From Anarhynchus alexandrinus (lineage: Eukaryota > Chordata > Aves > Charadriiformes > Charadriidae), in NCBI GenBank assembly GCA_008711295.1, contig VUYV01000124.1:562227-626226 (forward strand): a DNA stretch of 64,000 bases, in the 5' to 3' direction. Shown here one piece after another: positions 1 through 14,400 of this stretch. The notes beneath the pieces were generated by a model. The model made no database searches, was not told the origin of the DNA, and worked only from the letters and a program-made list of their open reading frames with translations. The position numbers were made by a program, and so were the translations under genes. Numbering within the stretch: the stretch's first letter is position 1; each line of letters starts with the position of its first letter.

Positions 1-733
1 TACAGTAACAAATATTTGCTGTTGTCTGGGAGCAGCTGTAACAATCTGCCTTGAACTACTTTTCCATGAGTGTGACCTGAGCACAAGCAGTTCCTTTCAG
101 CTGTTGAAGAAAGCATCTGTGAGGGCAACAGGTTGAGTGCCTGGTCTGCAGGGCTTGGATGCTTGGCGGGCGGTTCTTAATTGGAAAGCAACTGTAATGA
201 TTGGGAGAGGGGAGGTGAATTATGGGCTGCTGCCTGATCCTTTCCTTCAAAACACTGAATGGAGCATCTTACTGCGTGTTTGGCTGCAGCCTTCGCATAC
301 ACGTGTGTGTCTTTAAGGTCTTTTGGAAATGTGGCCTGACACTTTTTTTTTTTCTTTTGGCAAGTCATGAGGTTGTTTTTTGTTTGTGTTTTTGAGTTCA
401 GATTAAAACCAGATTATTCTGGCTACAGAAAGACATAGAAGTAATTGGCCAGATGAGAGGGATTTTAAGAGAAAAACCTTCAGGATGAGTTTGAGTCACA
501 AGTCTGTGCAATTGGGAGTTGCATCATGCAAATACAGTGTGATATCTGTTTTGTAAAACTAAGTTGTTTTGTTTTACATTCTTCTAGCAGATCAGATCTA
601 TTTCTTACACATGTTATCCTGATGTTCATTTACATGGGAAATGGGACAGACATATACATTGTTGCTTATTGCGTGAGGGTTTATATACCAATTGTGTCTG
701 TCAATGATTCATTGTATTGCTTCTCTATTTCAG
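1..733 (+). other. MIDEAS: MIDEAS intron upstream of the first coding exon
   Basis: I see no exon in this stretch. It ends in a pyrimidine-rich acceptor (TTCTCTATTTCAG at 721-733), so the part of the gene upstream, including at least one non-coding first exon and the promoter, should lie outside the window. The open frame that runs through 526-966 is intron plus 5' UTR and resembles no protein I know. Confidence 0.6.
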
Positions 734-2424
734 GACCTGTAACTAAGTGGACCCTACTGACCTCTGAACCGCAAAGTATAAGAGTGAAAAGAAGTGGGAG
801 AAGCACACACAAAAAAAAGGAAGTGGATGCACTTTCATCTGGACTTCTTTCCTGCCCCTTATTACTAAAACTGAATGGAAAAGAGAGACTTCTGTGCCTT
901 TCCTCCCCCAACCTCAGGGATGGGTGGATTGTAAATACAGTGTGTGCAGCTAGGAGAATAGACTGAACCATGAATCTTCAGGCTCAGCAAAAGTCTTCAA
1001 GCAAAAGGACTGGGAAAAGAACTGCTTATTTTAATGAGCAGGAAATAGCTGTGTCATCAAAAGAACCTCAGCAGCAGCTTAAGGAAGGACAGTACTATGG
1101 TCACGGAGGGAATATACCGGTCTCCCAAACTGTGGAGATTTCTCATGCAGGAGGATTAACAAGTGCCCCCAACAATATTGCTTTGATGAACTCTGTTTAC
1201 AATCAAGATAGGGGAGAATCAATGATGATGTCCCAGACGGTAACAGCTGTCAAATGGCAGAATTCACTAATGGGAAACCGGTTGCCAGAGAGGGGTGACA
1301 GCCACTGGCAGTCTCCACCTTCGATGTGGAACCACAGTATGGTTTTTGGGGGCAACCCAAAAGGACCCCACTCCAATGCTGGTGCCCCAGGCTTCTATGG
1401 CCACCCAGATGCCCTTAAAAGAAATCAAGAGAAAGGAGTGTTCGTGTCACAGCTGGACTTGTATGGAGATGCTGTCCAGCAGATGATGTCCCAGAAGGCT
1501 CAGCTGGAGCAGCAAGCCTTGGTTAGACAGCAAGCTCAAATGAATTCTTTTCATCAGATGCAGAAACAGCAGCAGCAGAATCAAAGTCTGCCATTACAGC
1601 CTTTCCAACTTGCATTTGGTCACCAAGGCCAAAAGCAGGGTCTTCCTGAATTGTTACATGTCTTTCAAGAAGCCCCAGCTTCTTCCAGTCCAGCATTTAC
1701 TGCTCAACAAAAACAGCAAGCTCTTCCCCAGCTACAACTGTTTGAAAATTTTTACCCTCAACAGCAGCAGCAGCAACAGGCTGCCACACAAGCCTTCAGT
1801 CTGCAGCAAACTACTTCCATAGCACAGCCGCATGTGGCAGCTGCAGCACCTCAGCATCACATGATGGCACACCAGTTCCAGCAAACGGAGAGGAACCAGG
1901 AACTATTCAAGGCTCTAACCGAGCAGAACCAACAGACTGTGCTACCTCAGACCCAGATTCCTTTTCCGAGAAGGTCACGGAGACTCTCCAAAGAAGGTGT
2001 CGTGCTGACATCTGCAGGAGAAGCGTTGGCTTCCAAGCAGGCAGAAGAACAACCTAGCAATTTATTTCTGCATCACTGGCAAACACATCAGCAAGAGGTC
2101 CCATTACAGCAGCTGCCTGAATCACTGGCTCACAACAAAAGTAGCTATTCACAGCCCAAGAGAATGGATCTAGGGCAGAAGGATGTCCCGGTCAATAGTG
2201 AGCTGTGCCAGATGGAAACAGACAGGCAAGCCACAGCCCAGAATGGTAGAGATGGGGAGAAACAGGCAGCAGCTGATGAAAACGCTCAGAGAACTAATGA
2301 TTTTCAGGGTGTCAGAGGTGGTGTAATCCAGAGTACACGACGGAGACGGCGTGTTTCTCAAGAAGCCAATTTGTTAACTTTGGCCCAAAAAGCTGTTGAG
2401 CTAGCTTCTCTTCAGAATGTAAAG
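734..2424 (+). CDS. MIDEAS: MIDEAS first coding exon (5' UTR plus Gln-rich N-terminus)
   Basis: The exon begins after the AG at 732-733, carries 236 nt of 5' UTR and codes residues 1-485 from ATG 970. It ends at AAAG|GTAAGG (2424/2425) in phase 0; reading on would hit a stop at 2440-2442. It is rich in Gln, with CAG/CAA runs at about 1567-1590 and 1758-1780. It also holds segments I recall from mammalian [39 protein letters not shown] and the block ending [15 protein letters not shown]. There is no folded domain in this part. Confidence 0.93.
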
Positions 2425-5400
2425 GTAAGGTATACATCCTAACCAATATAGCATGTTTTAGACTACAAAATAGGGCTGAAATGAAATGAGTTTATGTACA
2501 TATGCAGGGATAGGATGGTATCTTGATGCAAGAAGTGTTGTAGTACGGCAAGGGCAGCTCTGGAGTGGTGGTGTGTAAGTTCAGCTACTGTAATTCATAG
2601 ATGCGGGAGAACAGAGATCTTCTAGTGCAGTGAACCACCTAAGGGCAGCTTTATTTCACTAGTACTGAATGTGATTTTAGCCCAAGGCTTCAAAATATGG
2701 ACATTTTCAACTTAGGCCTCAAGCTGATCAGGAATTCAGAGAGACGAGTGTAGGCGGTTCACTTAGTGTTTTTTACCAATTTAACATTCTCTTCCTTTTA
2801 TGTTAAAAGACTACTCTTTAACTGCCAGTTTTTCAGTTTTAGTGGTTGAAGTGTTTCTAAATTGTGCTAAAAATTACATAATGCAATCTACATGTTCAAT
2901 ACTTCCTAAATATTAAAAGCCTGAGAAAGCCTCACTTACATGAAGAACTTATACCAGGCATGACAAAGGTCTGGCTGATGCGGTCATCAGAGCATCTAGG
3001 AAGAGGCCCTGAGAGATGAAACAAGAAATTGGCCATTTGAAGGCACGTCTGCTTGCAGCTTGATTCATAATGTAAAGACCAACAGAGAAGTGTTTTCACA
3101 GATGCTCTTTTGTTCTTTGCAGTTATGCAAGCAGCTTGTTTGCTTCCATGATGGTACTAGCAGAAGGGACTCTTTATATTTACATTTCTTCAGGCTTTCC
3201 GGATGAGGTTTTGAAAGATGTTCAAGTTCTTACCTGAGGTCTGATGGATTTTACATCTTTAAAGGGGTTGGATAGCATTTGAGGGAGACGAAGAAAACAT
3301 GTTTACGGGATGAGAGTGGTCTGCTTCTCTTATTAGTGTCTTTTTGTTATAAACAAACTAGAAGCCTTCTCTAGCGTAGGTTATGTGAAGAGCGTGTAAG
3401 AAAGCCGTAGGACTAAATTATTGATGAAAGAAGATAAATTTGTAATTTGAATCAGTTGTTTGAACATTCCAATGTAGGTGTGTGTACCTTACATGAAAAC
3501 ATTGTTTTGGATAGCAGTATCTGTCTCCATGTAGTGTCACAACTGATGCTTTGCACCAGAGCTGCCCATCATACTGTGCCTGCGTTTTTCAGGTAGTGCA
3601 AGCTTATTGCTGCTTACAACCTGCAGCAAATTCTCAAGTCTTTGGTTTGTGTTTTCATTTCACATATAACTGTTATATGCAAAAAGGTGGTGTAATTTGT
3701 TTTATTTAATAGTTCAGAAAATTTGTTTCAGATCTGAAGTGGTCATCTTAAGGGTGTCTGGATTTAAATATTCCTTTATGGAAGGGAGACAGAGCTTTTA
3801 GTTACCTGGCTGCTTTTCTCCTGGCATAGGGCAGGGCACGGCACCAGCTGCCCCATACAAAAGGTGGGGGGGGAAGTTTTATTTGTGGAATTGCAGTTCT
3901 GGACTGCCCTCCATCATGGACAAGCTTCAGTCTGACTGCAGAGAGAAGCTGCCTTTACTGTTAGCAAGATGATGCGGAATGATGGCAGAAAGCACTATAC
4001 AGGCAGGTGTTTCTAAAAGGCTAGTGTAATTTCTTGTCTAATCACAGCAGCGGCCTTGGAACAATTCTTCCAGCGATCACAACTGTTTTTTGTCTGTGAA
4101 TTTTAAATTTTTTAGAAACCACTTGAGGGATAGACAGGATCAGTGCCAAGATGACTGTTTCTGTGGGTGTCCTGGAGGACTCTAGATTGCTAGTTCACCC
4201 TTTAATATTTGTGCAAGAGTCTAAATGGAAGTGTAAGAAGTTGCATTTGCTGGAATTATCCAGCAGCCCCCCTGCCCGAAATGCTGCAATGGAAACGCTG
4301 AGCTAGCTGAAAATCCTATAGTAGTTCTACAGATGAAGGTCCTGTCCCTTGTTCATTGACTCCTTTCTGCTTACCTCTGAGCATTATCAAACAGTTGAGA
4401 AACTATTTAAGGATTTGAAAGAAACAGCTTAATTCCAAAATAACTTGTGTCCCCTCTTAGTAAACCTTAGATATGTGTGAACTTTCATGACCAGAAAAGC
4501 TTTGGTGTGGACCAGAGCATCTTTAAGGATGTCTCAACTATTTATATTACGTTCCCAGTCGTGCCTTCTCTCTGTCTTTACTACTCTTCAGGTCTCCTCC
4601 TTCTTCTTTTCTTTCAAAGCCCGGGGGGTGTGTGTGTCATCTCTCCCATCACCAAGGAAGAGAGTCCTTTGCCGATTACCTCCCAATCTTGAAAATAAAA
4701 GGAGCATGGTTAACTGATCACACAGCCAAAGAAATGTGGCATCTTTTGTGTGACTAGCTGCCATAGTTTCCTGCTTGTAGTCAGGAAATTAGTTCGTGTC
4801 TCTTGACCTACAGAGATCCGTGTAGAACACAGGAAGTATCTGAGGTTTGTAGATTGGTCAGAATTGGTGCTTGTTCACATACTCATATTGTCATTACTTG
4901 TTTGATTGCTGTTATTCTCTCAGGTACCCAGAAAGTACGCTAGTGTGCTTGCAATAGTAACAGCTACATCAGGAGAAAAAAGAGTAATCTGATTAAAAGC
5001 AAGACTGTTTTTGGCAGTGGTCTAAAGAATGTAGTATGAATGCACCGCTCTAAACAGTGGTGCAAAACTATCTACTGTGGGTCTCATTGCCAGAAGAAGA
5101 CCCCAGAGCTATCCCAGATGTTTAACTAGGCTTCAGTAGTCAGGTAATAACAGCATAAATTTCCCTAATGGAGGCCCATGTATAGCAGCATGAAGCCATA
5201 TGTGAGCTGCTGCTTCAGGAATGGGCAGGACTAGTGGAAGTAGGTAGGCATCTGTGTCCAGTAGGTGACCTGTTTGTACGTTTAAAAAGGCATCCTTGTT
5301 GGTCTCTCTTTCCTGAAGTAGCGGAGGGAGGCTACAAAAATTTACAAGAGCTCCTTACTATCTAGAGGTAGTGGTGTCCCTAGGGACAGATCTGTCAGCA

Positions 5401-8400
5401 TGATGAATGCTGTCCAAATCCAAAATGGGTAGTCTCGTGGGAAAGTACAGGTACATATCACCAGTCTGGAGTGAAGGGAGGTCCTCAGAACTCATTAATT
5501 CCTCCTGCAGGACAATCTGGGGCAGCTGATGCCTATTGAGACTTTTCAGTTGCGTGTTTCTTCATTGTATGGTGAGGGCAGATATCTCCAGTCTCTGTGA
5601 AGAAGCAGTCAGACTTCTAAACTGCCGTGTCACTTATGGGATAAACCTTTCTGTGCACACTTAGCCTTACTCTAATTAAAGGTCTTGGGAAGGAAGCAGT
5701 CCTAAATCTTCTTGATATGATTGATTTTATTTCCTCGAGCTTGGTACCTAACTTTTTTGAAGGCTTAGTGTTTCAGAGTGGACCTGTTTGCTCTTAAAAG
5801 CAACAAAAATTACCAGGACTCTCATTTGGAGAGAGGCCAGAGCACTAGCTCCAAGCCCTGACCGATGCATCTTGTGACAATACAGTTGTGCTTCCCTCAA
5901 TATAAATATAGTATCAAAGTGGGACTTCAGTCTAGTGTCCTTCTAGCTCTCAAGGGTTGACTCTTCATGGGCTAGCTGAAGCATGTTCTCTTGCTCATCA
6001 GTGAAGCAGCTTTCTTCATCTATGACCATGGTGAAATGACTGGGGGAGTGTCTGAATCCTTATGATAGAACCTGCTTATGCTAGATTTTTAATCAGGATT
6101 AGGTATTCTTAATGGCACACAAAAGATTCTTTCTGAGGGCTTCAGTAAATCTCTGCAAAATTTTGGAAGTTCAGGTTGTCATACCTGAGAGATAATGTGC
6201 CTTAGTTTCCACCTGCAAAACACAGCTGTTCAGGTAGATTCCTCAGTAGATAGCGGCTCTGACGGAGGACGAGTTTGCATACCTAATCCTATCCAAAGGC
6301 TTTCCAAACAGAGCTCTAGGTTAGAGAGAAGTTCTGAAACACCAAAGGGAGCATCTTCTACAGCTTCTAGATTGCACTTCATCAGAGCTCAAGAAGGCCT
6401 TTTACATCCCTGAAGAGAGGTGGTTTTGAAAGTTGTACTTTAACATCTGGCTTCTAAGGGAGCTGGCAACTGCTTTTGAATTGAGAGTGGAATGAACATG
6501 TGGATAGTCATTTGAAGGACTAGAAATCACTTATCTAACAATACTTGAAGCCATTTGGTGTTACAGTATCAATGTGTTTATTTAGTAACTCATCCTTCAT
6601 TCCCACCTCCTTGGAGCTCGATTTTTTCAGGGTTTCCATGAGCGGAAGAAAGCAGAGGCATGGAAGCTGTAATACCAATGCAAAAAGTGCCAGCTTGCAG
6701 TTATGCCTTGTTGATTCTGCTGAGCAAAAGTCCTTCAGGCTTGAGCCTGGTTAGACAACAAACCTCAAAGACTACTGTTCTAATTTGGAAAGTTGCTTCT
6801 GTCACGTAAATTGGAAAAAATGCAGCAAAAAGCCAGCTCTGTTTTTTGTATGAGAGATTTAATTAAGATTATCATGGTTCAGTCTTTCCTGGAACGTAAG
6901 TCCAATATTTGAAATTAATAACCTGCAGCTTATGATCGTTACTAAAACTGAAGAACCTTTGTTGGAAGTTATATGGCAGGGCACAAATTAATCTGGAAAA
7001 TAAGATGTCAAACCATAGGTAGTGAAATGATACTTAAGAATGATGTATACAAATATTGTAGCAGTTGAGACCAGGCAATTCTCAAGTAGTTCTTAGAAAT
7101 TTTGGTAAGACTTTTGTGAAGTATTCTTTTTCCCCCAGTAGCACTTTTCCAAATCCATTTCAGCTTGCAAATTGCATTGAGAAACTTGATATGTACTGAA
7201 AGTGAGATATCATCTGATTTATTATGTAAGTACTACAGAACTTTTAAGGAATGTTTTTCTTCTCAGGAACTGGATACTTCAGAAGAGAAGAAAAGTGTGC
7301 TGATAGCAGCTCCAGGACCTACACCTGCAAAAAGTGTTGTGGAATTTGCCGGTTCTTCACCAGCTCCGAAAAGAGTCCGGGAGGATAACAGCCTCGTGCC
7401 TCTTATCATTCCTGTGTCTGTGCCAGTGAGAAAAATTGACTTGCAGAACATTGGAAAGGAAAAGTCTGAAGATGGAAAGCTCCAGAGAGGCCAAACAAAT
7501 GATCGAGCTCCTTGTGAACGCAAGCCCTCTGTGATAGTCACTCGGAGGCGATCTAATCGTAATACTAACATGGAAACCTCAAATCAGGTATGGATAAACT
7601 AAGAAACCAAAGATGAGCCAAATCAGTTGTATTTAATTACGTCATTTTTAGCCATAAGCTTTTCTATTAAAATAGTTTGATCTCAAGACTTGGCCTTGGA
7701 ATGGATGTAGTCTGGGGGCTGTGGATTTTTTTCATAATATTGCCATGTATTTGGGCATTACCGGCTTTTCGTGACCTACAGCTAATGCTAGTACAGCCAA
7801 GCAATGCCCCACTACTAAACAGTGAATGAAGCCGGATGGTCAGTAACACTAGAATAAATAGTCTGTCTGAGTAAAGAGTGCTTTTTCCATACATAACATA
7901 GATAATAATAAATTGAGTAGTGCACATATCTCTGTATATGAATAAAATCCAAAGTGAAGATTTATTCTCATGGAATTGAAATTTTTTACTTAGGTTCTGA
8001 AGGTCAGTACTTGAATGTTGCCCTTCAGTGTGGTGCTGTTCAGTGGATTTTTGGTTTTGGGTTTGTTTTTTTTGTCTCTTCTGTTCAGAAGTACAATCGA
8101 ATGTTCAGATACCAGGGAAATGGCAGGCATCTTAGGAGGTTTCTCTGCATTTAAATGCTTGACCATCTAGGACAATATTCTTATATTGTCTTCTGTTCTC
8201 GTATCACTATTTGGTGTCACCCTGTATCTGTACCAGCATTCTGCTATACTTTTTTTTAACCAAAGGATGGACCAGACATACGTGTAGTTCTTGTAAAATA
8301 TAACTTCATAAGCACTCAGAGCTAGTGTTGCTACCTAATAGTTCCTGTGTCCATTTTGTTCCCCATCTTCTTCCTCCCTCTTTCCCTTTTTGCTAATTGT

Positions 8401-11400
8401 TGAGAACACCCTCCAACTGCCCTATCCTGATTTTGAGCTGCCGTGAAAGAATGTTGTCATCTCACTGAAGTTTTTCAAATGACCTGAGGTTTTAAAAAGA
8501 AATTAAGTATCTAATTTTTTTCTAATAGCATGAAGATGCTGTTCCAAAGGATGAAGCAGAGGGTTTTGCCCGCAAACCAAAGCAGCGGCCAAGACCTGAG
8601 CCACTCTTCATACCACCAAAAGCTGGCACCTTTATTGCACCACCTGTTTATTCTAACATTACTCCATATCAAAGCCACTTACGGTCGCCTGTCCGTCTGG
8701 CAGATCATCCTTCGGATAGGAACTTTGAGCTACCTCCTTACACTCCTCCACCAATTCTTAGTCCGGTGAGAGAAGGATCTGGGCTATATTTTAATGCTAT
8801 CCTCTCTTCAAGTGGCCATTCGGTTCCACCTCCAATGACTCCTAAAAGTGCTCACAGAACTCTGCTTAGATCAAGTAAGTTCTACTTTATCCTTCCTTTC
8901 TTGGCTAATTTATGATTAGGAACTGTGGAGTAATAGGAGGAAGACCATGACTTTAGGAGGCGTGGTTATGTGGAACTGGGATTTCTTGAAATTCTGTGGA
9001 GCTAGGATGGAGGAAATGCAATGTTGCTTCCATCTGGGCATGCATGTTAAGATGCATTCACAAGTAATCTGCAACACCCCCTACTGACGTTCTTAGGAAT
9101 GGAAAAGTCAGTTCCTCCTCTACAATGGATTGTCATTATCTTGAACTGAGGGGATTGTAAATAGTTATTACTAAGGTGTAGATGGCTACTGGAAGGTAAG
9201 TTCTTGGTCACCTTAGACTCCTTTAGCATATGGGTACCTTTTTTTTTTTGAGACATCTCTCAACAGGTCTGATCGATTTACAAACTGTGTGAAGAACATG
9301 TCTCATGCAAAGATGAGCTGTTTGAGCAGTTATTTCTTTTCCTTTCAGATAGTTCAGAAGTTACCCCTCCTGTTCTTACGGTAGTGGGGGAAGCCACCCC
9401 GGTCAGCATTGAACCGTAAGTACCCAGTAGATTCTTAGCCTGATAGTAAATGTGCTTCTATTCTTTCTCCTAAACCTTCAAGCTGCTTCCTGTACAGTTG
9501 ATGTATCTCTTAGACACATTAAAGCTATTCCTATTAGTGACTCAAAATATAAATTGTCTTTATTAAAAATTGCTCCCTATGATTAAAAAAAATGTTTGGG
9601 CAAACCCACCTTCTAATTCTGGGCATTTTAACTGCTTTCTGTTACTGCTCATCTGTTTCTGGGCTGAAACACTATTGCTTAGCTAAATGTCAATCTGTCC
9701 TGTTTTGTTGTATACAAATACTTCTTTGTGTGCTATATGTTTGTTTTAGAGTGGGGAAATAATGCTCCTTCAGAGGAAGGCCAAAACGTAGTATGGAAAA
9801 ATGTAGTTAGCTCTCACATGGACTGGTCGTTTTGCAGGTTGTCCATGTGGTGTGCATTAGCTGCAGCACAACTGTGAACACGACTTTACTCCCTCTTGGG
9901 CTAGCTTAGTCTGAAAGCTACAGCCAGTTGCATACAGTGTGTGTGGCCTGAGCTAATAAGCCTCATTAGTCTTTTTAGCTGGCTGTGTGCTGGGAAAGCT
10001 CAGACGTATATGGACCCAGGAGCCCTAGGGAACAAAGTTAGGAGACACTGAAGCTGGAGTTACGAGCTTAGGCTTGGTGCCAGTCCTGCTAAACCTGAGC
10101 AGAGTAGCAAAAAAACCAGAGTAGCAAATGTCTCTGCACAGCCCATGCAAACCCTCTGGGAGTGTTATCAGCTCGAGTTCAGTGCTATAGAACTACAGCA
10201 AGGTAGTTCCAGTTCGTGATTATACCTAGGTTAATGAACTCTTGCCAAGTCTAACCATGGAGGTGCATGGCATGGAAACGCCCATATGGCATAAAAACAC
10301 CCACATGGCTCTGCATTGCTGACTGCACAGTCAGGAATCTCTGCTCTAACTCTGCAGCGCATCCTGTAACATTTGAGATATTTAACTCAAACTCTCCCAA
10401 AAAGAATACTAGGCTGCTTTTACTTTTTCTTCCCAAATGGCTTATATTTAAAAAACTGACCAGAGCATTTGCTGTCAATTTATTTTTTCATGCTTTTTTT
10501 CCATTCTGCCTTCCTGTTTGAAGCTGAGTTTTCTGCACTTTGGTAGCAGGCTGTCCTGAGCAAATCTTGTAATTCTGAATGAACCCAGATTATTCTTGTC
10601 ACCTTTGCAAATCCCTTCCAGGCTTAGCCCATTCATGGAAATAAGCACATTTGGTGTTTTTTAAATCTGTTTTGAATATGGCTTAATTCATCTTTTTGTT
10701 GTTGGTTCGTTTCATGCCAGCCCAGGGGAACCTCTTCTTGAACAGATATGTTTTGTTTCCCCCCAGGTCCTGATCTTTGAATTCTCTATGGTGCAATTGT
10801 CTTTGGCTGTTATGTCTGTTGGTTTAAATTGATGAAGTTAATGAAGTAGAGTTAGCTGCAATTTTAGTCATGTGTGAAAATTTTCAAATTTCTTGCTGGA
10901 AATTTCAAACCATAGTAGCTTAGTAAGGCAAGTTCATTTCCAAGTTCATTTTGTTGCCAAAAGGGAGTTATGTGCAAAGAGTTGTCTTGCTGTTGTCTTA
11001 ATTCTTACTGAACAGATACTTATGCAGGTAACTTTTAACCAAGATAAATTAACAAACCAGTGTCATTCTGTGTTGTAGAAGTAATAATTTTTCTGCTCTG
11101 AAGTTTTTTTTGCACAGCAGTGTTGTGGTCAGTTATGTAGACATACCTTCTATTAAGAAATATGGCAGGAAGCACTTTTTTTAAGAAAAAAAAAATTAAT
11201 TTTATTTGTAATCTTGACTCTGTCAAAAGTTGACTATAACTTGTGATTACCCAATACTGCGTTCTGAATTGCTTGTGCTTTGCCAAACCTTCTGCTCATG
11301 CTTCTCAAAAGGTCATTTCATTGCAGAGATTTGGGATAGGTAATGTGATAATGAAGCTTAATTCTTCTATTTGTGAAGTAGTACAATAGGCAGCTGGCGT

Positions 11401-14400
11401 CACAGCTCTTTGTATCCTACTGGTTTTGCAGTTTAGTTGCTTCAAAGTCTTAAAGTCACCCCTCAAATAGCCAGCCTGAAGTATAGCTGTGGTGCATTGC
11501 TTTCCAATTCACAGCCTCAATTCTGGATGTTACCACACTCAGCTGTATACCGGGGTGTCCCAGGAGCACCGTCAGTGCTTACAGAGCTGTTTTGCTGTAC
11601 TGAAATCTAGGTTTCATGAGTAAGGGAATCATGGGATTACGTTGCATGAATGGACCTCTGGAGGTCATCTGGTCCAAGCCCTTGCTCAGAGAAGATCAAA
11701 TTAGATCAAATCTTGCAGAGTAAATCCTGTTTTATTTAGACATTGCAGGTACAAGGTCTAATTCTTAGGCTTTTCTAGCCTAGGGATGCCATTTTCTAAG
11801 TTTAGTTTCAAGGTAAAAAGTAACTTCTAGTAGCCCTTCAAGCCCACATTCTTGCTCTGCAGCTTTTCCAATTTCCTCTCTCCCTCTCACAAGTGAGATC
11901 AGAGGAGTCTGTGTCTTAAGACACAAAATATTCCAAAATTCCCAATGCAGTAACAGCCTCTTTACCTGTTTACAGTTGACAGCAAAGTGTCAGTTTCTGT
12001 CAGTCATCCCTTCTAGAGTGGGTCAGAATTCATTACTCTTCCCTCCACTGTGAAACTGCATGCAGTACAATAAGCGAGACTACTCACAGTGAACAGAAGA
12101 CTCCACATTAACACCATTCTTCAGCCCATCACAGTGTGCTGAAAGGAGGACTTATCAGGGTGCTTGTTTTGCTTTGTATTTTAGCAAGATCTTCTGCTCA
12201 ATCTTGCATGAAATCCCCTGCTTATTATTTTTGGTCTGAATTGTGCTGTTTCTGCCCAAGATAATCAAGACGGGTGAAGGAAAAATGGAAAACTATATAG
12301 TGTTATAGTTTTAATAGACTTTTGTACCTGTAAAACACAACCAAACTTTGAGGTTTTCTTGGAGTTCTTCATTCTCCATGCAGGTCCCACTTTTAGTGTG
12401 CATTTGAAATTTATTTATTTTTGAGAAGCAGATCCTGAAACACTTACAACCATGGGCATCAGAGATGGGACGTTTTCAACTGCCTTAGTTCACCCCTGCC
12501 CATAGCCGTGATGTGAGAAGTGTAATGTCCCCACTGCTTTACCTTCATCAGATATTGGAATTAGTGTTTTTGGGAAAATGGCAGCCTGTCTAAAACTTTC
12601 TTGCTACGTCTGTCATGCTGGTTGTCATCTTGTCATCACCTACTGGAAGGAAGTTAGCATCAGTCTGTTCATCTAGCAGATTCTGCTTGTCCAAGTAGGA
12701 ATCCCACCCCATCAATGTCGAGCTGCTGCTGAATGGGTGGATGAAGTCAGAAGTGTGTAGGGTAGTTATTTTCTGCATCTCTTTGTTTATACACACCTGA
12801 ATTGTAAACCATTCCCCTCAAATGTGAGGAAGTAGATCTGGATCTGCTATAGAAGCAAAAGAAATAGGTTGTAAAATCTCTTTTTTTTTCATGTGTGTGT
12901 GAAGTCAGCCATTTGTTTTGAATGGAGGCTTTTCCAACTCATGACATCTCACAACACAGATGCTTACTGACAATAGCAAAATAGGCAGGAAAAAGGGAAT
13001 GAAGGTGTTTCCTTCTTCCTGTTCCATAACAGAAAATTATACCTTGTTTCTTCCCTTTGATACCACAGTCTTCTAGGACTTCAAAACATCCTATTGGAAC
13101 ATTTGCTATTATTTTCCTGGGGTTTTGTATAGGTTATATGTGTTCTTTCAAGGCCTCCCCACACCTTTTCCAGACTCTTCGTTTCATAATTGGGGGGTGG
13201 GGGGGTGTCACTTCAGAAGAGTAAAGGACCAGAAAAGTCTGGAGGCTGGCTGTTCTCACATGGTTTTGGTACTATTCCTTATGGTACTAGATTGTGCTTT
13301 TTTCTCTGGTAATTGTGTTCCCCTCGTGCTGGGGGGAACCATGCCAAGACTTGAGAATTATAGCAAACCTTGACTTGCCCTGGGCAGGGAGTTTTACCTT
13401 TTTTCTAATAAAGCAACTCCAGAGTTTAATCATCTTATGGGCACTGCCTTACCTACTCTCTCAAAAAAAGAGCTTATTTCTCCATCGTTTACTATTTCAG
13501 GAGCTACCAGTATGGTGCTAGTTGACTGACGTCTGAAAAAGGAACATTTTTGCATTAAGCATGGCTATCGTATTTCAGAATAGGAGATTTTCATTATATT
13601 CTAAGTGGCCTGAGCAGCAGTTGTTCCCAAATATCTTGGTTTTCTGACGGGTCTTTTTGTTAGCTTAGTTTGCACATTTCTTTTGCTCTCTCTTCTGGAC
13701 CTCTGAATAGCATACATAGTTGCTATATTACTTAGAAAGCTGTCCTTGGAAATATCCAAAACGTTTTAAACTGATTTTGTGTAGGTACTGCTGCGTCTCT
13801 GCATATTTTGCCACTAAATAAGAGATGTAGAACAATGGCGAAGGACATCTGTGCTCTCACTGCTTGCTGTGCTATTTAGACCTCCAGGCCTCCAAGGCAG
13901 GCAGAGCGGTCTTTCAATGGTGGTTCTTCCCTATCCCTGTGCACAAAATCCTGTTTGCTAGGACAGAGTAGAATCTCTGTGGATGGTCGCTTGACTTAAA
14001 GCAAGTATAGTGCTCTGTGCATTGCATATTGTGAAAAATCTGTCCGCTAATTCAGAATCTAAAAGTATGGGATTGTTGCTCAAAGACTGGGATTTGGTTT
14101 TGATACAGAATGAGCAATACAGCTGTCATTGTTTTATGGTTTTGGTTTCAGTTGTTAGAAATAGTTTCTAGAAGATACTAGCTTGTGTCAAGATCATAAA
14201 GGACCAGACTTTGAGATGGATCCTGCTTTGACTGGGGGGTTGGACCAGAGGTCCTTTTCAACCTAAGTGATGCTATGATTCTGTAGTTATGGCTGGCAAA
14301 ATGTTAGTACTAAAAAAGGTTCACCTATCTGCTACAGGAGAAGTCTGTGTGATAGCCTCTCAAAAAGTGATGATTATTGAAAGCTAATAACTGTTCTTTG

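Noticed and set aside
526..966. 146-codon plus-strand open frame before MIDEAS
   Set aside because: It runs across the intron acceptor at 733 and through the 5' UTR; no recognisable protein, and the MIDEAS start is separately bounded by a stop.
13185..13210. G-rich run as a possible quadruplex or G-tract regulator
   Set aside because: A single intronic run of G with no second set of tracts spaced for a convincing quadruplex.
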